Assembly (NCBI GenBank): GCA_900315945.1
Contig: ONAZ01000020.1
Span: 1 to 54,736 of the forward strand
DNA: 54,736 bases
Reading direction: 5' to 3'
From: an uncultured Lachnospiraceae bacterium
GTDB lineage: Bacteria > Bacillota > Clostridia > Lachnospirales > Lachnospiraceae
The notes under the pieces are model-generated. The model saw only the letters and a program-made list of their open reading frames with translations, did not search any database and was not told the DNA's origin. Every line of letters begins with the position of its first letter. Positions within the stretch are counted from its first letter, which is position 1. The position numbers were made by a program, and so were the translations under genes. Shown piece by piece: positions 1 through 10,273 of this stretch.

Positions 1-3000
1 CAACATTTACAGTCTGTATATCTGATGCTAGTACTTCTACTCCCTGGTCATTAATATACGACGAAACAAGAAGTATCTGATACTGAACCTGTCCATTAGC
101 TTTTACCTCACTATAAGATACATTTTCTATCTTATAATCCTTAGCATTCTCAGCATCTTCAATCATTCCTTGCCGCTCACCGTCCTTATATATGTGAAGG
201 AGGTACTGCCTATTAATCTTAGAATTAGTTGTGTCATCATTGATTCGGTAGTTAATATCAATATTATTACCACCGTCTCCTCTGTCCTCTAGATAAATAG
301 TCGTGGTCTTGCCATTATTAACAGCATCAGGATTAGTAACAGTTATATAAGGCTCTGACGCGCCTGAACGATAGGCTGCCACCATTGTATTAATAAATAA
401 CTTAATCTCGTCATCTGACATAGGCGAGTTGCTGCTAGCGCTATGTCCTAGTCCTGTATATGTAACATTTCCCTTAGTGTAAATGTAATAATTATTGCGA
501 GAGTCCTGATGCTTACTATCATATACATTAATAGAATTAGTATTAACCGCAGAACCACTGCCTCTGTTGTCAGTTCCAGCTAAGTTATACCATACAAGTA
601 CATCTCCATCGCTATCGTATTCCAGATCTAACTGATAGTTCTGAGCATGAGTATCAGCAACAAATAATGTATCAGGTATTGCAAATGGATACTTGGTAAT
701 CTGACCCTCATTAGCTGCCGAAACTCTATTGGTAATCATGGAATTAGATCCCCATATAAGTTGTCTTCTACTGTCTAAATTATTAAGATCTACGTTCTTA
801 ACTACTCTATCAATCTTATCCTTAAAGCCGTTAAATCCAGCTCCTCTTCTAGTATTTCTACTATCATTATAATTAATATAATTGTAGAAAAGCATTGCCC
901 TAACAGAATTATCCATTATCATATTAGCAGGTTTAGAACCATGGTCACTATAATAGTCTCTTATTACCTTAATTGGTTTCGTAATAGCTTGTTCTCTATG
1001 ATCTGGATGTCTAATATAACCAAAGTATTCTGTAAGCCTTGGGTCATCGAAGTTACCATAGGTATATGTATATTTATCAATTAGAGGCGTCTGATTATAA
1101 TCTTTTACCTCAAGCCATATTGTATTACCATCCCAGAAATCAATGGCAAACTTCTCTAATACAGAAGTAAATATCTTAAAGTTATCACTTGGTTCAAATG
1201 ACAAACCCTGTCTTCCATTAGAATAATACTTCATATAATCATAATCTATAGCAGATGGATTAGTAACATTATAGTTTGCTGCATCGTAGTATTTTCTAAT
1301 CTGTCCTGATATATCTCTTAGATAATACCTTACATCAGATTGTATTACCTTGGTCTCTTCATAATTCTCTGGATATCTTCCATCGATTTTGTTCTTACCA
1401 CCAATATCAATTGATGCATCCTGAACAAGATCATGACTTAATATAATGGACTTACCAGCTTCTCTAAACTTCTCAAATCCGTAGATGAAATCTTCATCAT
1501 TTGTAAAATATGCTACATCCTTAAATCCTATAACCAGCATATCATATTGCATTATATCCTTTGCCCACTGTTCTCTTCTATCGTGATATTGGACATACCA
1601 ATCCCTATTTTGCATAAATTGAACTTGAATGTTGAAATCCTCGAGTCCTCTTGTATAATTCTTGAATTTTCTTCCAACATCTGAATTATCAGCAAAATTC
1701 ACAGTAGTTGTGCTTGCATTATCCTGCATATCAGGCATAAGATTCATCTGAAGCACCGTAATAGTCGTCTTATTACCATTAGAAGGAATTCTTGTATAAC
1801 CGATCTTACTATATCTTACAGAATCATTAGATTTATTATATATTTCAAGTTTCCATGGAATCATACCCACATCAGAAACCGGCATAATCTTAGTAACAAG
1901 ATATGTATGATTAGCATATAGATTACCATCATATATAAATGCTTTAATGGTCTCATCAAATATAGTAAGATTATCAGCTTTCTCTGATTCAAAAGACTTA
2001 TTATCGCCATTAGCAGTTCTTTCTTTGGTATGATTAATACAACCTTCGAATATACCATTGCTATTACTATCAGTATATACATTTACACCATAAGTCGTAT
2101 CAATATCTCCATTAAGCACGAAATGATACTGTAGTACATTATTACCCGAACTATCTTTTTGATTATTATAATTAATTGCAGCATCAGCATTATATTCAGT
2201 AGGAAGCCCTGGCTGATTATTCATAGTATTAGTAAATGTAGCAGAGCAATTATCTTTCTCTATACTCATTTTTACATCATTAAGCCTGTCTGTAACACCA
2301 TGGGCGTACTTATTAACAGCACTGGCATCCTGATTCTTCTTAGCCAACTGATATACGAAGGAACTTTCATCAATCTTGTATCGATTAGGTATATCAGGGC
2401 TTTCCATTTCGTTATTATACAAATCATCTGCCACAATAATTGGACCTTGATTAGCAAAATCAAGTAATTGATCATACTTCTTCTTAGTAAAATCATTACC
2501 AGAATAACGAAGTCCTATCATGTTAGCATCAGAGCCATGTTTTGTTGCAAAAATATTAGCATCCGAATTATCATTATAGTGCCACCAGTTATTTAATCCA
2601 TTAAATAAGAATAATTCTCCTAATCCATAGAAGCCATCATTATCACCAAAGGCTCCACTTCCCACAATAATCGGTCTATAGAATCCTCTATCGTAATATG
2701 GTACGTATTTGGGGCTAAATAATCCTCCAATATTTCTTCTATACCAACTACCATGTGGTCTAGCATTATTAGGATTAGACCATACATTATTATTAAGTAG
2801 TCCATAATTCCACTTATAAGAATCATTATCTTCTTTCGACCAATCTAACATCTCATCTCCACCAAATGTAGTAACGAGATCACCTACAGCAGTGTATGCC
2901 ATCTGGTTTGGCAAGGCATCATTATATCCTACCTTGCCATCCTGCCCATATCCACCATTAGTCTCGTCCTGCTCCTTATTGCCTACAAGAATCATATCGT

Positions 3001-4960
3001 AGGTCTCATTAACGTCTTCATTTCTTCCAATGAATTCATAAGTAGGCATAGTTGTGACTGTAATATCAGCAGGATTATTTTCATCAGGCGTCTTATCCTC
3101 ATTAGCAGTTATGTCTTTGCCAGTTCCAATGAACCATGGGAATAGTGATAGATAATAATATACCCAGGCATCCTTATTATAAGCGTCAAAGTAGTATTTC
3201 TCATTAGGTTGTAATTCTAAGATACGAAGTTTTCTAGGCTGATTGTATCCATTAGCCTCTTTGTTGATTGCAGATAGCATTGTGGCAACTGACATGGTTG
3301 CTCCCGCATTCACATTAGAAAATGCAGGTTTATTAAGTTCTGTTTTAACAATCTTGTTGCTATTTGCAAATGCGTTAGTAAGCCAGGAATCATCTGTTCC
3401 TTTATAATTATATACAAACTGAGATCTACCAAGGGCATCCACTTCTTCGAATCCAAAATTTCTATAATTCGGAAGACCTTTTGCTACATTAATTTTCGCC
3501 GTATATGGCTGTCCGCTCATCCAATTATAAGCAAGCTTAGAGCCAAGATTATTATATACATCATATACAAGCTTAAGATTAACACAATTATTAGACGCCG
3601 TAGAATATGAATTAGCGCTCTTAATGGCTTCTTCGTCAAATACTATAGCCGCTGGCTTAGATGTAACATTTCCAAAGAAATCCGTAGTATATCCCTTAGC
3701 ACCACGCTCAATAATATAATTAGCTGTCTCGAGGGTTAGATCCTTAGAGCCACTATCAATATTTCTAAATTTAGGTACTTCTCCTGTTTTTCCATCTAGG
3801 GCTCTAGCAATTCTATATCCTGTAGAACTATCATGCACCATAATCATATCTGCAGTTTCAATTAAATCTTTTGCCTTTTTATCTTCTACACTTTCACTAT
3901 TATCTACTACAAGCTGTGCAGGAGTAACTGTTACCACCTGCGTCTTATAATTAAGAGCTGTTGCATCAGGAGAGACTATTTCCTTTAAGAGCAAATCATT
4001 AACTGTTATAGCGCTTGCTTTATACACATAGTACACATTCTCAGTTCTTGTCATGTAGAGCTTATCCCCTACCTGAGCGCTGGTAATAGGTCTAGTCTTA
4101 GTCTCTTCACCATCAACATAAGTCATCTCTGTCTGATTCTCAATAAATATATCTTCATTATTGTAATTATTATTAGGCACCCACTTAAAACCACCTGTAG
4201 GAGAATAATAGTATTTGTGGGCCTTCTCGCCTATCTCTCCTGTGTGAGTTGCATTATTATAACTATAACTTCTCTCTCCATCTACACCATAATCTAAAGC
4301 TCTTGAACAAGGAATACTCCCCTCCGGAATCTGTCCCGCTCCAACATGTTCAAAGGCTCCTACACTGGTCCAACTAAAATTGCCGTCATTTGCAGGAACA
4401 AAGCATTTCTTACCTGTATCATAATTATAGTTACCTGCGCCATTAGTAACTCTAGTATAATATCCGAATTCAGAGTATGCCATATCCGTTCCAGGTTCAT
4501 GCTCTGATTTATATTCATCCTTCTTCTCCGCAAAGCCAGATGAAGGAGTTGTTCCTATAGTTCCTTCATCCTGGTAAAATGTGTAAGCATCCTGATAGTC
4601 TCCAACAAAAGACGACGGGCTACCCTCTGATGCAAATGCATCTTGGTATATGCCTGCCGCAGAATATGCCACACTCTTATCTGTCGCACCTATAGAAAGA
4701 AGATTTCTAGGTTCCTGTCCATTAATTAGATAGCCTACCGTAGCGCTATCCACGTCAGGAACAATTTCAAGTATTGTATATGGATTCTCCTCCGTCCCAA
4801 GTGCCTTGGATGTATACTTCTTAGTATAATCAGGCAAGTTACTTCCTGATGATGCGAAAGATACAGTAACAACAATCGTTGTTATTGCAGCTAGCGAAAC
4901 TGCAGCAAAAGCTCCCATTACCTTAATTAGTAATCTGCCTACCTTCGAACTAGTATTCAT
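1..4960 (-). CDS. Giant secreted protein, DUF5057-like, copy 2 (3' end cut by window)
   Basis: This gene is open to the left edge. By alignment with its neighbour only about nine codons and the stop lie outside, so about 1,653 of about 1,660 residues are present. The start ATG at 4960 follows a GGAGAAGG site, the same arrangement as the paralogue. The frame is in phase at both ends and in a middle stretch that I translated. Residues 10-35 form one hydrophobic signal/anchor segment, followed by a motif ENPYTILEIVPD near residue 57 and the sequence GYLING. It is a full-length paralogue of the next gene, with the same domain order and a C-terminus rich in Thr and Val. I recall this pattern from Lachnospiraceae DUF5057 proteins; the assignment is from memory. 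Its position at the end of the pilus locus suggests a surface protein displayed with or by the pilus (inference). It carries 19 residues near the C-terminus that the paralogue lacks. Confidence 0.8.
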   Translation of the reverse strand, partial: MNTSSKVGRLLIKVMGAFAAVSLAAITTIVVTVSFASSGSNLPDYTKKYTSKALGTEENPYTILEIVPDVDSATVGYLINGQEPRNLLSIGATDKSVAYSAAGIYQDAFASEGSPSSFVGDYQDAYTFYQDEGTIGTTPSSGFAEKKDEYKSEHEPGTDMAYSEFGYYTRVTNGAGNYNYDTGKKCFVPANDGNFSWTSVGAFEHVGAGQIPEGSIPCSRALDYGVDGERSYSYNNATHTGEIGEKAHKYYYSPTGGFKWVPNNNYNNEDIFIENQTEMTYVDGEETKTRPITSAQVGDKLYMTRTENVYYVYKASAITVNDLLLKEIVSPDATALNYKTQVVTVTPAQLVVDNSESVEDKKAKDLIETADMIMVHDSSTGYRIARALDGKTGEVPKFRNIDSGSKDLTLETANYIIERGAKGYTTDFFGNVTSKPAAIVFDEEAIKSANSYSTASNNCVNLKLVYDVYNNLGSKLAYNWMSGQPYTAKINVAKGLPNYRNFGFEEVDALGRSQFVYNYKGTDDSWLTNAFANSNKIVKTELNKPAFSNVNAGATMSVATMLSAINKEANGYNQPRKLRILELQPNEKYYFDAYNKDAWVYYYLSLFPWFIGTGKDITANEDKTPDENNPADITVTTMPTYEFIGRNEDVNETYDMILVGNKEQDETNGGYGQDGKVGYNDALPNQMAYTAVGDLVTTFGGDEMLDWSKEDNDSYKWNYGLLNNNVWSNPNNARPHGSWYRRNIGGLFSPKYVPYYDRGFYRPIIVGSGAFGDNDGFYGLGELFLFNGLNNWWHYNDNSDANIFATKHGSDANMIGLRYSGNDFTKKKYDQLLDFANQGPIIVADDLYNNEMESPDIPNRYKIDESSFVYQLAKKNQDASAVNKYAHGVTDRLNDVKMSIEKDNCSATFTNTMNNQPGLPTEYNADAAINYNNQKDSSGNNVLQYHFVLNGDIDTTYGVNVYTDSNSNGIFEGCINHTKERTANGDNKSFESEKADNLTIFDETIKAFIYDGNLYANHTYLVTKIMPVSDVGMIPWKLEIYNKSNDSVRYSKIGYTRIPSNGNKTTITVLQMNLMPDMQDNASTTTVNFADNSDVGRKFKNYTRGLEDFNIQVQFMQNRDWYVQYHDRREQWAKDIMQYDMLVIGFKDVAYFTNDEDFIYGFEKFREAGKSIILSHDLVQDASIDIGGKNKIDGRYPENYEETKVIQSDVRYYLRDISGQIRKYYDAANYNVTNPSAIDYDYMKYYSNGRQGLSFEPSDNFKIFTSVLEKFAIDFWDGNTIWLEVKDYNQTPLIDKYTYTYGNFDDPRLTEYFGYIRHPDHREQAITKPIKVIRDYYSDHGSKPANMIMDNSVRAMLFYNYINYNDSRNTRRGAGFNGFKDKIDRVVKNVDLNNLDSRRQLIWGSNSMITNRVSAANEGQITKYPFAIPDTLFVADTHAQNYQLDLEYDSDGDVLVWYNLAGTDNRGSGSAVNTNSINVYDSKHQDSRNNYYIYTKGNVTYTGLGHSASSNSPMSDDEIKLFINTMVAAYRSGASEPYITVTNPDAVNNGKTTTIYLEDRGDGGNNIDINYRINDDTTNSKINRQYLLHIYKDGERQGMIEDAENAKDYKIENVSYSEVKANGQVQYQILLVSSYINDQGVEVLASDIQTVNV

Positions 4961-5117
4961 GTCCTTCTCCTATAAGTGTATATTGTGTATTTTTATTCTA
5001 TATTAAGTTTTTTGTTGCATTATCATCGTTTCCTTATATATGGCATTTAATCGTCGCTTCAGCAATTAATTTATGCCTACAGTTTCCTATTATGATAACA
5101 TAAAACACGCAAAAATA

Positions 5118-5155
5118 AAACTGCTATGACTATTATTTATTAGTCATAGCAGTTT
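5118..5155 (-). terminator. Rho-independent terminator after the first DUF5057-like gene
   Basis: A 15-bp stem (AAACTGCTATGACTA and its complement) around an 8-nt loop is followed on the minus strand by TTTTATTTTT. It lies about 50 bases past the stop at 5204, so the two giant genes are probably separate transcripts. The remaining part of the 4961-5203 gap is AT-rich; I see no convincing promoter in it. Confidence 0.8.
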
Positions 5156-5203
5156 ATTTATTAAAGAATAACAATGTAAAAGTCTTGTAACTTTACAATA
5201 ACA

Positions 5204-8200
5204 TTATCGTAGGTTGAACATCGGCATAAGGACAACATTTACAGTCTGTATATCTGATGCTAGTACTTCTACTCCCTGGTCATTAATATACGACGAAACA
5301 AGAAGTATCTGATACTGAACCTGTCCATTATCTTCAATCATTCCTTGCCACTCACCATCCTTATATATATGAACAAGATATCCTCTATTAATCTTAGAAT
5401 TAGTAGTATCATCATTGATTCGGTAGTTAATATCAATATTATCGCCACCGTCTCCTCTATCTTCTAGATAAATAGTAGTAGTCTTACCATTTCGGACAGC
5501 ATCCTGATTAGTAATTGTTATATAAGGGTCAGAAGCACTTGAACGATAAGATGCAACCATTGTATTAACAAATAGCTTCATCTCGTTTTCTGTAAGTCCT
5601 CCACTATGTCCTACTCCGGTATATGTGATATTACCCTTTGTATAAATATAATAATCATTTCTACAGTCCTGATTTCTGCCCTGATATATTCCGCCTCCGG
5701 CTAAGTTATACCATATAAGAACATCACCTTCTTCATCATATTCTAAGTCAAGCTGGTAGTTCTGAGTATGAGTCTGTGCCACATCAAGAGTCTCAGGAAT
5801 TTCATAAGGGTATTTCGTAATCTGTCCCTCATTAACTGATTGCACCTTATATGTGGCAAATGTATCAGTTTTCCATACCAAATCTGTTCTTGCAAGGTTA
5901 ACCGCCCTATCTAACTTATCTAAGAAAGAATTATTATTTCTATTATAGTTAATAGTACTATAATATAGCATAGAACGAGTCGAGTTATCCTGAATTATTC
6001 CTGCTGGCTTATTGGTATATTTACCGTCTAATGCTCCATCTTTCTTATCATAGTATTCTCTAATTACATTAACAGGTGACGAAATCCATAATTTCTGATT
6101 AGAATCATACGTATAATTCCAATTATCAAACACTCCATATGTATAAGTGTACTTATTATATATTGGTGTATTAGTCTTATTAGAGTCATTCTGCATTAGA
6201 TAATCAACATTAATATCCCCTAAACCTGAAGTATAATACTCCCTAATAGAAGTAAAAATATTGAACTTATCACTAGGTTCAAAAGACAATGGACGTCCCC
6301 TAGAACTATAATCTAGATATGAATAATCGTTCTTATGTTTTTCATCTGCATCTGCCTTATAGTATTTTCTAAGCTGTCCTGATATATCTCTTAGATAATA
6401 GCGCACGTCTGACTGAATAATATAATCAGTATTAGAATTATCAGTCATATCCATTATTCCCATGGATGCATCTTCACATAAGTCATGGCTTAAGATAACC
6501 GATTTACCAGCTTCTCTGAATTTCTCAAATCCATAGATATAATTCTCATTATTGGTAAATTTGGCCATATCTTGAAAACCAATAATAATCATATCATATT
6601 TCATAAGAGCCGATGCCCATTTATCTCTATCGTTTCCATAGACTTGTTTCCAATAGTCATTATCCATAAAATCTACTTGTATATTAAAGTCTTTCACATA
6701 CTGCTCACTATATAGATTAGACATTTCCTGATTATTAATAAATGTTGCGTTCGGCGTAATATTACCATACCAATTATCAAGCTTGAAACGATAATGATTA
6801 GCAAAGCAGACAGACAGATCATCGAAACCATTTCCACTCATATTAGGATTAGGATTCATCTGTAACACATTGATTACTGTACGTTCCTTAGCCGGTATTC
6901 TTGTATAACCAATTTGGCTAAATCTTATTGAATCATTTCCCTGTTTGTAGATTTCTAACTTCCAAGGAATAAGTCCAACATCTGATGGTGGAAGTATTCT
7001 TGTAACAAGATATGTATGGCCATTATAAAGAACTCCATCCGTAACATTAGCTTTACTTGTCTCATCAAATATAATTAGATTGTTAGACTTCTCCGAATCA
7101 TAACTCTTGGTATCTCCAGTAGCTGTTCTTTCTTTCTCATGGTTAATACAGCCTTCAAATATACCATTTCCATTACTATCAGTATAAAGGTTTACACCAT
7201 AAGTAGACCTATCATTACCATTTAGGACAAAATGATATTGAAGTACATTGTTACCAGCACTATCCATTTGGTTATTAGAATTATTATTATTATACTCAAC
7301 TGGAAGTCCCGGCATATTACCAACAGTATTAGTAAATGTTGCCGATAGATTATCAGATATCATCTCTGATTTTACCTTATTGGCTTTCTTATTAACATCA
7401 ACACCATTGGTGTATTTGTGTACAGTAGATTTCTCTTGAACATTCATATTAGCAAGCTTATAGATAAATGAACTTTTATCAATCTTATATTCACTAGCAT
7501 ATTCACTCCGTCCAGGATACTGCAAATACAAATCGTCAGCAACAATAAGAGGTGCCTGGGTTGAAAAATCAAGTAATTGGTCGTACTTCTTCTTAGTTAG
7601 ATCATTACCGGAATAACGTAGGCCTACCATATTAGCATCAGAACCATGCTTCGTACCATAGACAGGATTTTTTGTCTTCTGATACCACCATGCTAATCCC
7701 TTATAGTCATCAGCATCTCCTCCGCCTACAATCTCCCTTATGAAATTTCTAGAAAAACCTATATAATATGTTTTATTTCTTAAGGCTTTTACATTTTTCG
7801 TATTATACCATCTGTTATCTCTGAATAACCCATATTTCCACTTATAGCTATAAGTAGAACTAGAAGAATTTGGTCGAGGCTCTCCTTCATCTGTATTAGT
7901 TCTTGTACCCGCCCTATGATTGCTTGGATTGTCATAGTCTTCTATCAGTTCTTCATAAACTTCGTCAACAGGATACTTATGATATCCATAGGTAGTAATT
8001 AAGTCACCTACTGCAGTATAAGATACAGGACAAGGTGTTACTCCATCACCACCAACCTCTACAGGTAGTGGGGTCTGCAAATCCGGATCATTATATCCAT
8101 ACTTACCATTAGTCTCATCCTGCTCTTTATTACCAATAAGAACCATATCATAATTCTCATTTACGTCTTCATTCTTACCGATAAATTCATATGTAGGCAT

Positions 8201-10009
8201 GGTTTTCACAGTAATGTCTGCTGTAACATCTGTACCTGTTCCAATAAACCAAGGGAACAAATCCAGATAATATTTAATCCAGGAATCTCTATTATTAGGA
8301 TTAGGGTCATAATAGAATTTCTCATTAGGTTGAACCTCTAAGATTGTAAGCTTTCTTGGTTGATTATAACCGTTAGACTCCTTATTAATTGCACTAAACA
8401 TCTTAGCAACAGACATACTTGAATCTACGTTAACATTATAAAATGCCGGTTCATTTAATGCTGATTTAACAATCTTACTTTCATCAGCAAATGCGCTTGT
8501 TAGCCAAGAATCATCTCCCCCTTTGAAATTATATACAAACTGGGATTTACCAAGTGCATCTACTTCTTCATATCCGAAATTCCTATAATTAGGTTGTCCC
8601 TGGGCTGCTGATAACTTGGCAGAATACTGCTGACCACTCATCCAGTTATATGCAAGCTTTGCACCAAGATTATTATATACACCATATAATAATTTAAGAT
8701 TATTACAATTACTTGCACTATCTATAGCTTCTTCATCAAACATAATAGCTGCAGGGCTTGCTCCTGCACCGCGAGCTACCATATAATTAACAGTTCTAAT
8801 CGTCAAATCTTTAGATACATTATTATTAAACTTCGGCACATCACCTGTTGGGGCTTTTTCTAAAGATTGTGCAATCTTATATCCTGTCTCGCAGTCGTGA
8901 ATTATTATAGCATCTGCAGTATCAATTAAATCTTTTGCCTTTATATCTTCTCCACTTCCACTATTATCTACTACAAGTTGTGCAGGAGTAACTGTTACCA
9001 CCTGCGTCTTGTAATTAAGCGCTGTTGTATCAGGCGTTACTAATTCTTTCAAGAGTAAATCATTAACAGTTATTGCACTTGCCTCGTACACATAGTACAC
9101 ATTCTCAGTTCTAGTCATGTAGAGCTTATCCCCTACTTTCGCACTGGAAATTGGTCTTGTCTTAGTCTTATCATCCTCAACATAAGATATCTCAGTCTGG
9201 TTCTCCATGAAGATATTCTCATTATTATAATTATTATTAGGAACCCAGGCAAAATCACCTGTTGGGGTATAATAATAATTGTAAGCATCAGAACCTATTG
9301 CACCAGTATTGCTACTATAATCATATGAGAATTTTCTTTCGCCACCTAATCCGAAATCCAGGGCTCTAGAACAGGCAATACTACCATTAGGAACGTTTCC
9401 ATAACCCACATATTGAAACTCTCCAACACAAGTCCAGCTAAAATTACCACCATTAGCAGGCACAAAGCATTTCTTACTTGAATTATAATTATAATTTCCA
9501 GTTCCATTAGTAACTCTGGTAAAATACCCAAACTCTGAATAAGCCATATCAGTTCCCGGCTGTCCAGGACCTTTATATGTATCGCTTTTTTCCATAAAAC
9601 CAGATGACGGAGTTTTTCCAATAGATGACTGATCCTGCTTATAGACAAAAGCATCCTTCTTGTCTCCTACCGTAGATGTAGGGCTTTTATCTGTGGCAAA
9701 TGCTCCTTCATAGATTGAAGTTGCAGAATCAGTAGCTCCGATAGCAAGAAGATTATTAGGCTCACATCCGTTAATAAGATATCCTACAGTTGCCGAATTA
9801 ACATCAGGCACAATCTCAAGAATTGTATAAGGATTCTCGCTTGTTCCAAGAGTTTTACTAGTATCTTTACTTATATAATCAGGAAGCGGGCTTCCTCCAG
9901 AAGCCTGAATTACAACAGTTGTTGCCATTCCAATTACAACGCAGGTAATTAGAATTACAACTCCTATCACTATTCTAAATACTTTATTCCTGTTAGATAT
10001 ACTATTCAT
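5204..10009 (-). CDS. Giant secreted protein, DUF5057-like, copy 1
   Basis: The start is placed at ATG 10009 because AGGAGAAGGG lies directly upstream, as in the paralogue; the frame is open for another 20 codons upstream but has no ribosome binding site there. The product is about 1,601 residues. Residues 9-36 are a hydrophobic signal/anchor. Near residue 52 comes ENPYTILEIVPDVNSATVGY. Two further blocks with similar wording, LTILEVQPNEKFYYDPN in the middle and INVLQMNPNPN near residue 1070, suggest repeated related domains. A Rossmann-like stretch MIIIGFQDMAKF followed by GKSVILSHD may be a sugar- or nucleotide-binding fold (inference). The C-terminal part is Tyr/Asn-rich and looks extracellular. 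A terminator on each side isolates the gene from its neighbours. The most likely role is an adhesin or pilus-associated surface protein; no enzymatic motif is clear. Confidence 0.85.
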   Translation of the reverse strand: MNSISNRNKVFRIVIGVVILITCVVIGMATTVVIQASGGSPLPDYISKDTSKTLGTSENPYTILEIVPDVNSATVGYLINGCEPNNLLAIGATDSATSIYEGAFATDKSPTSTVGDKKDAFVYKQDQSSIGKTPSSGFMEKSDTYKGPGQPGTDMAYSEFGYFTRVTNGTGNYNYNSSKKCFVPANGGNFSWTCVGEFQYVGYGNVPNGSIACSRALDFGLGGERKFSYDYSSNTGAIGSDAYNYYYTPTGDFAWVPNNNYNNENIFMENQTEISYVEDDKTKTRPISSAKVGDKLYMTRTENVYYVYEASAITVNDLLLKELVTPDTTALNYKTQVVTVTPAQLVVDNSGSGEDIKAKDLIDTADAIIIHDCETGYKIAQSLEKAPTGDVPKFNNNVSKDLTIRTVNYMVARGAGASPAAIMFDEEAIDSASNCNNLKLLYGVYNNLGAKLAYNWMSGQQYSAKLSAAQGQPNYRNFGYEEVDALGKSQFVYNFKGGDDSWLTSAFADESKIVKSALNEPAFYNVNVDSSMSVAKMFSAINKESNGYNQPRKLTILEVQPNEKFYYDPNPNNRDSWIKYYLDLFPWFIGTGTDVTADITVKTMPTYEFIGKNEDVNENYDMVLIGNKEQDETNGKYGYNDPDLQTPLPVEVGGDGVTPCPVSYTAVGDLITTYGYHKYPVDEVYEELIEDYDNPSNHRAGTRTNTDEGEPRPNSSSSTYSYKWKYGLFRDNRWYNTKNVKALRNKTYYIGFSRNFIREIVGGGDADDYKGLAWWYQKTKNPVYGTKHGSDANMVGLRYSGNDLTKKKYDQLLDFSTQAPLIVADDLYLQYPGRSEYASEYKIDKSSFIYKLANMNVQEKSTVHKYTNGVDVNKKANKVKSEMISDNLSATFTNTVGNMPGLPVEYNNNNSNNQMDSAGNNVLQYHFVLNGNDRSTYGVNLYTDSNGNGIFEGCINHEKERTATGDTKSYDSEKSNNLIIFDETSKANVTDGVLYNGHTYLVTRILPPSDVGLIPWKLEIYKQGNDSIRFSQIGYTRIPAKERTVINVLQMNPNPNMSGNGFDDLSVCFANHYRFKLDNWYGNITPNATFINNQEMSNLYSEQYVKDFNIQVDFMDNDYWKQVYGNDRDKWASALMKYDMIIIGFQDMAKFTNNENYIYGFEKFREAGKSVILSHDLCEDASMGIMDMTDNSNTDYIIQSDVRYYLRDISGQLRKYYKADADEKHKNDYSYLDYSSRGRPLSFEPSDKFNIFTSIREYYTSGLGDINVDYLMQNDSNKTNTPIYNKYTYTYGVFDNWNYTYDSNQKLWISSPVNVIREYYDKKDGALDGKYTNKPAGIIQDNSTRSMLYYSTINYNRNNNSFLDKLDRAVNLARTDLVWKTDTFATYKVQSVNEGQITKYPYEIPETLDVAQTHTQNYQLDLEYDEEGDVLIWYNLAGGGIYQGRNQDCRNDYYIYTKGNITYTGVGHSGGLTENEMKLFVNTMVASYRSSASDPYITITNQDAVRNGKTTTIYLEDRGDGGDNIDINYRINDDTTNSKINRGYLVHIYKDGEWQGMIEDNGQVQYQILLVSSYINDQGVEVLASDIQTVNVVLMPMFNLR

Positions 10010-10196
10010 GCCCTTCTCCTTATACACAAATCTTAATATCTTATATATCTTTATTGGATTTACGTGCAAAATGCGTCCTATATGTTGCTATTTTCACAGA
10101 TTAATCCTTTATTCTATATCTATATCGGTATATATGTTTTAATCTATATATTATAGATAAATCGGCGCTATGTAATAATAAGCATATACATTATAG

Positions 10197-10226
10197 ATTA
10201 TACCACAGAACTATCTTTGGGCGCAA
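10197..10226 (-). promoter_or_regulatory. Possible promoter for the first DUF5057-like gene
   Basis: On the minus strand an extended -10 TGGTATAAT (TATAAT at 10197-10202) lies 18 bases after a weak -35 TTGCGC (10221-10226). It overlaps the tail of the upstream terminator and would give a leader of about 180 bases. The -10 is good and the -35 poor. Confidence 0.35.
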
Positions 10227-10257
10227 AAAAGCTCCTTAAATTATTTATTTAAGGAGC
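10221..10257 (-). terminator. Terminator at the end of the minor pilin genes
   Basis: The stem GCTCCTTAAAT with its complement around a short AT loop is followed on the minus strand by TTTTTT. It sits 16 bases past the stop at 10274, separating the pilin genes from the two giant surface-protein genes. Confidence 0.85.
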
Positions 10258-10273
10258 AAGATTATTTAGCTAT

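Noticed and set aside
10010-10069. A longer start for the DUF5057-like protein at 10069
   Set aside because: The added residues have no ribosome binding site, whereas the ATG at 10009 has AGGAGAAGGG as in the paralogue.
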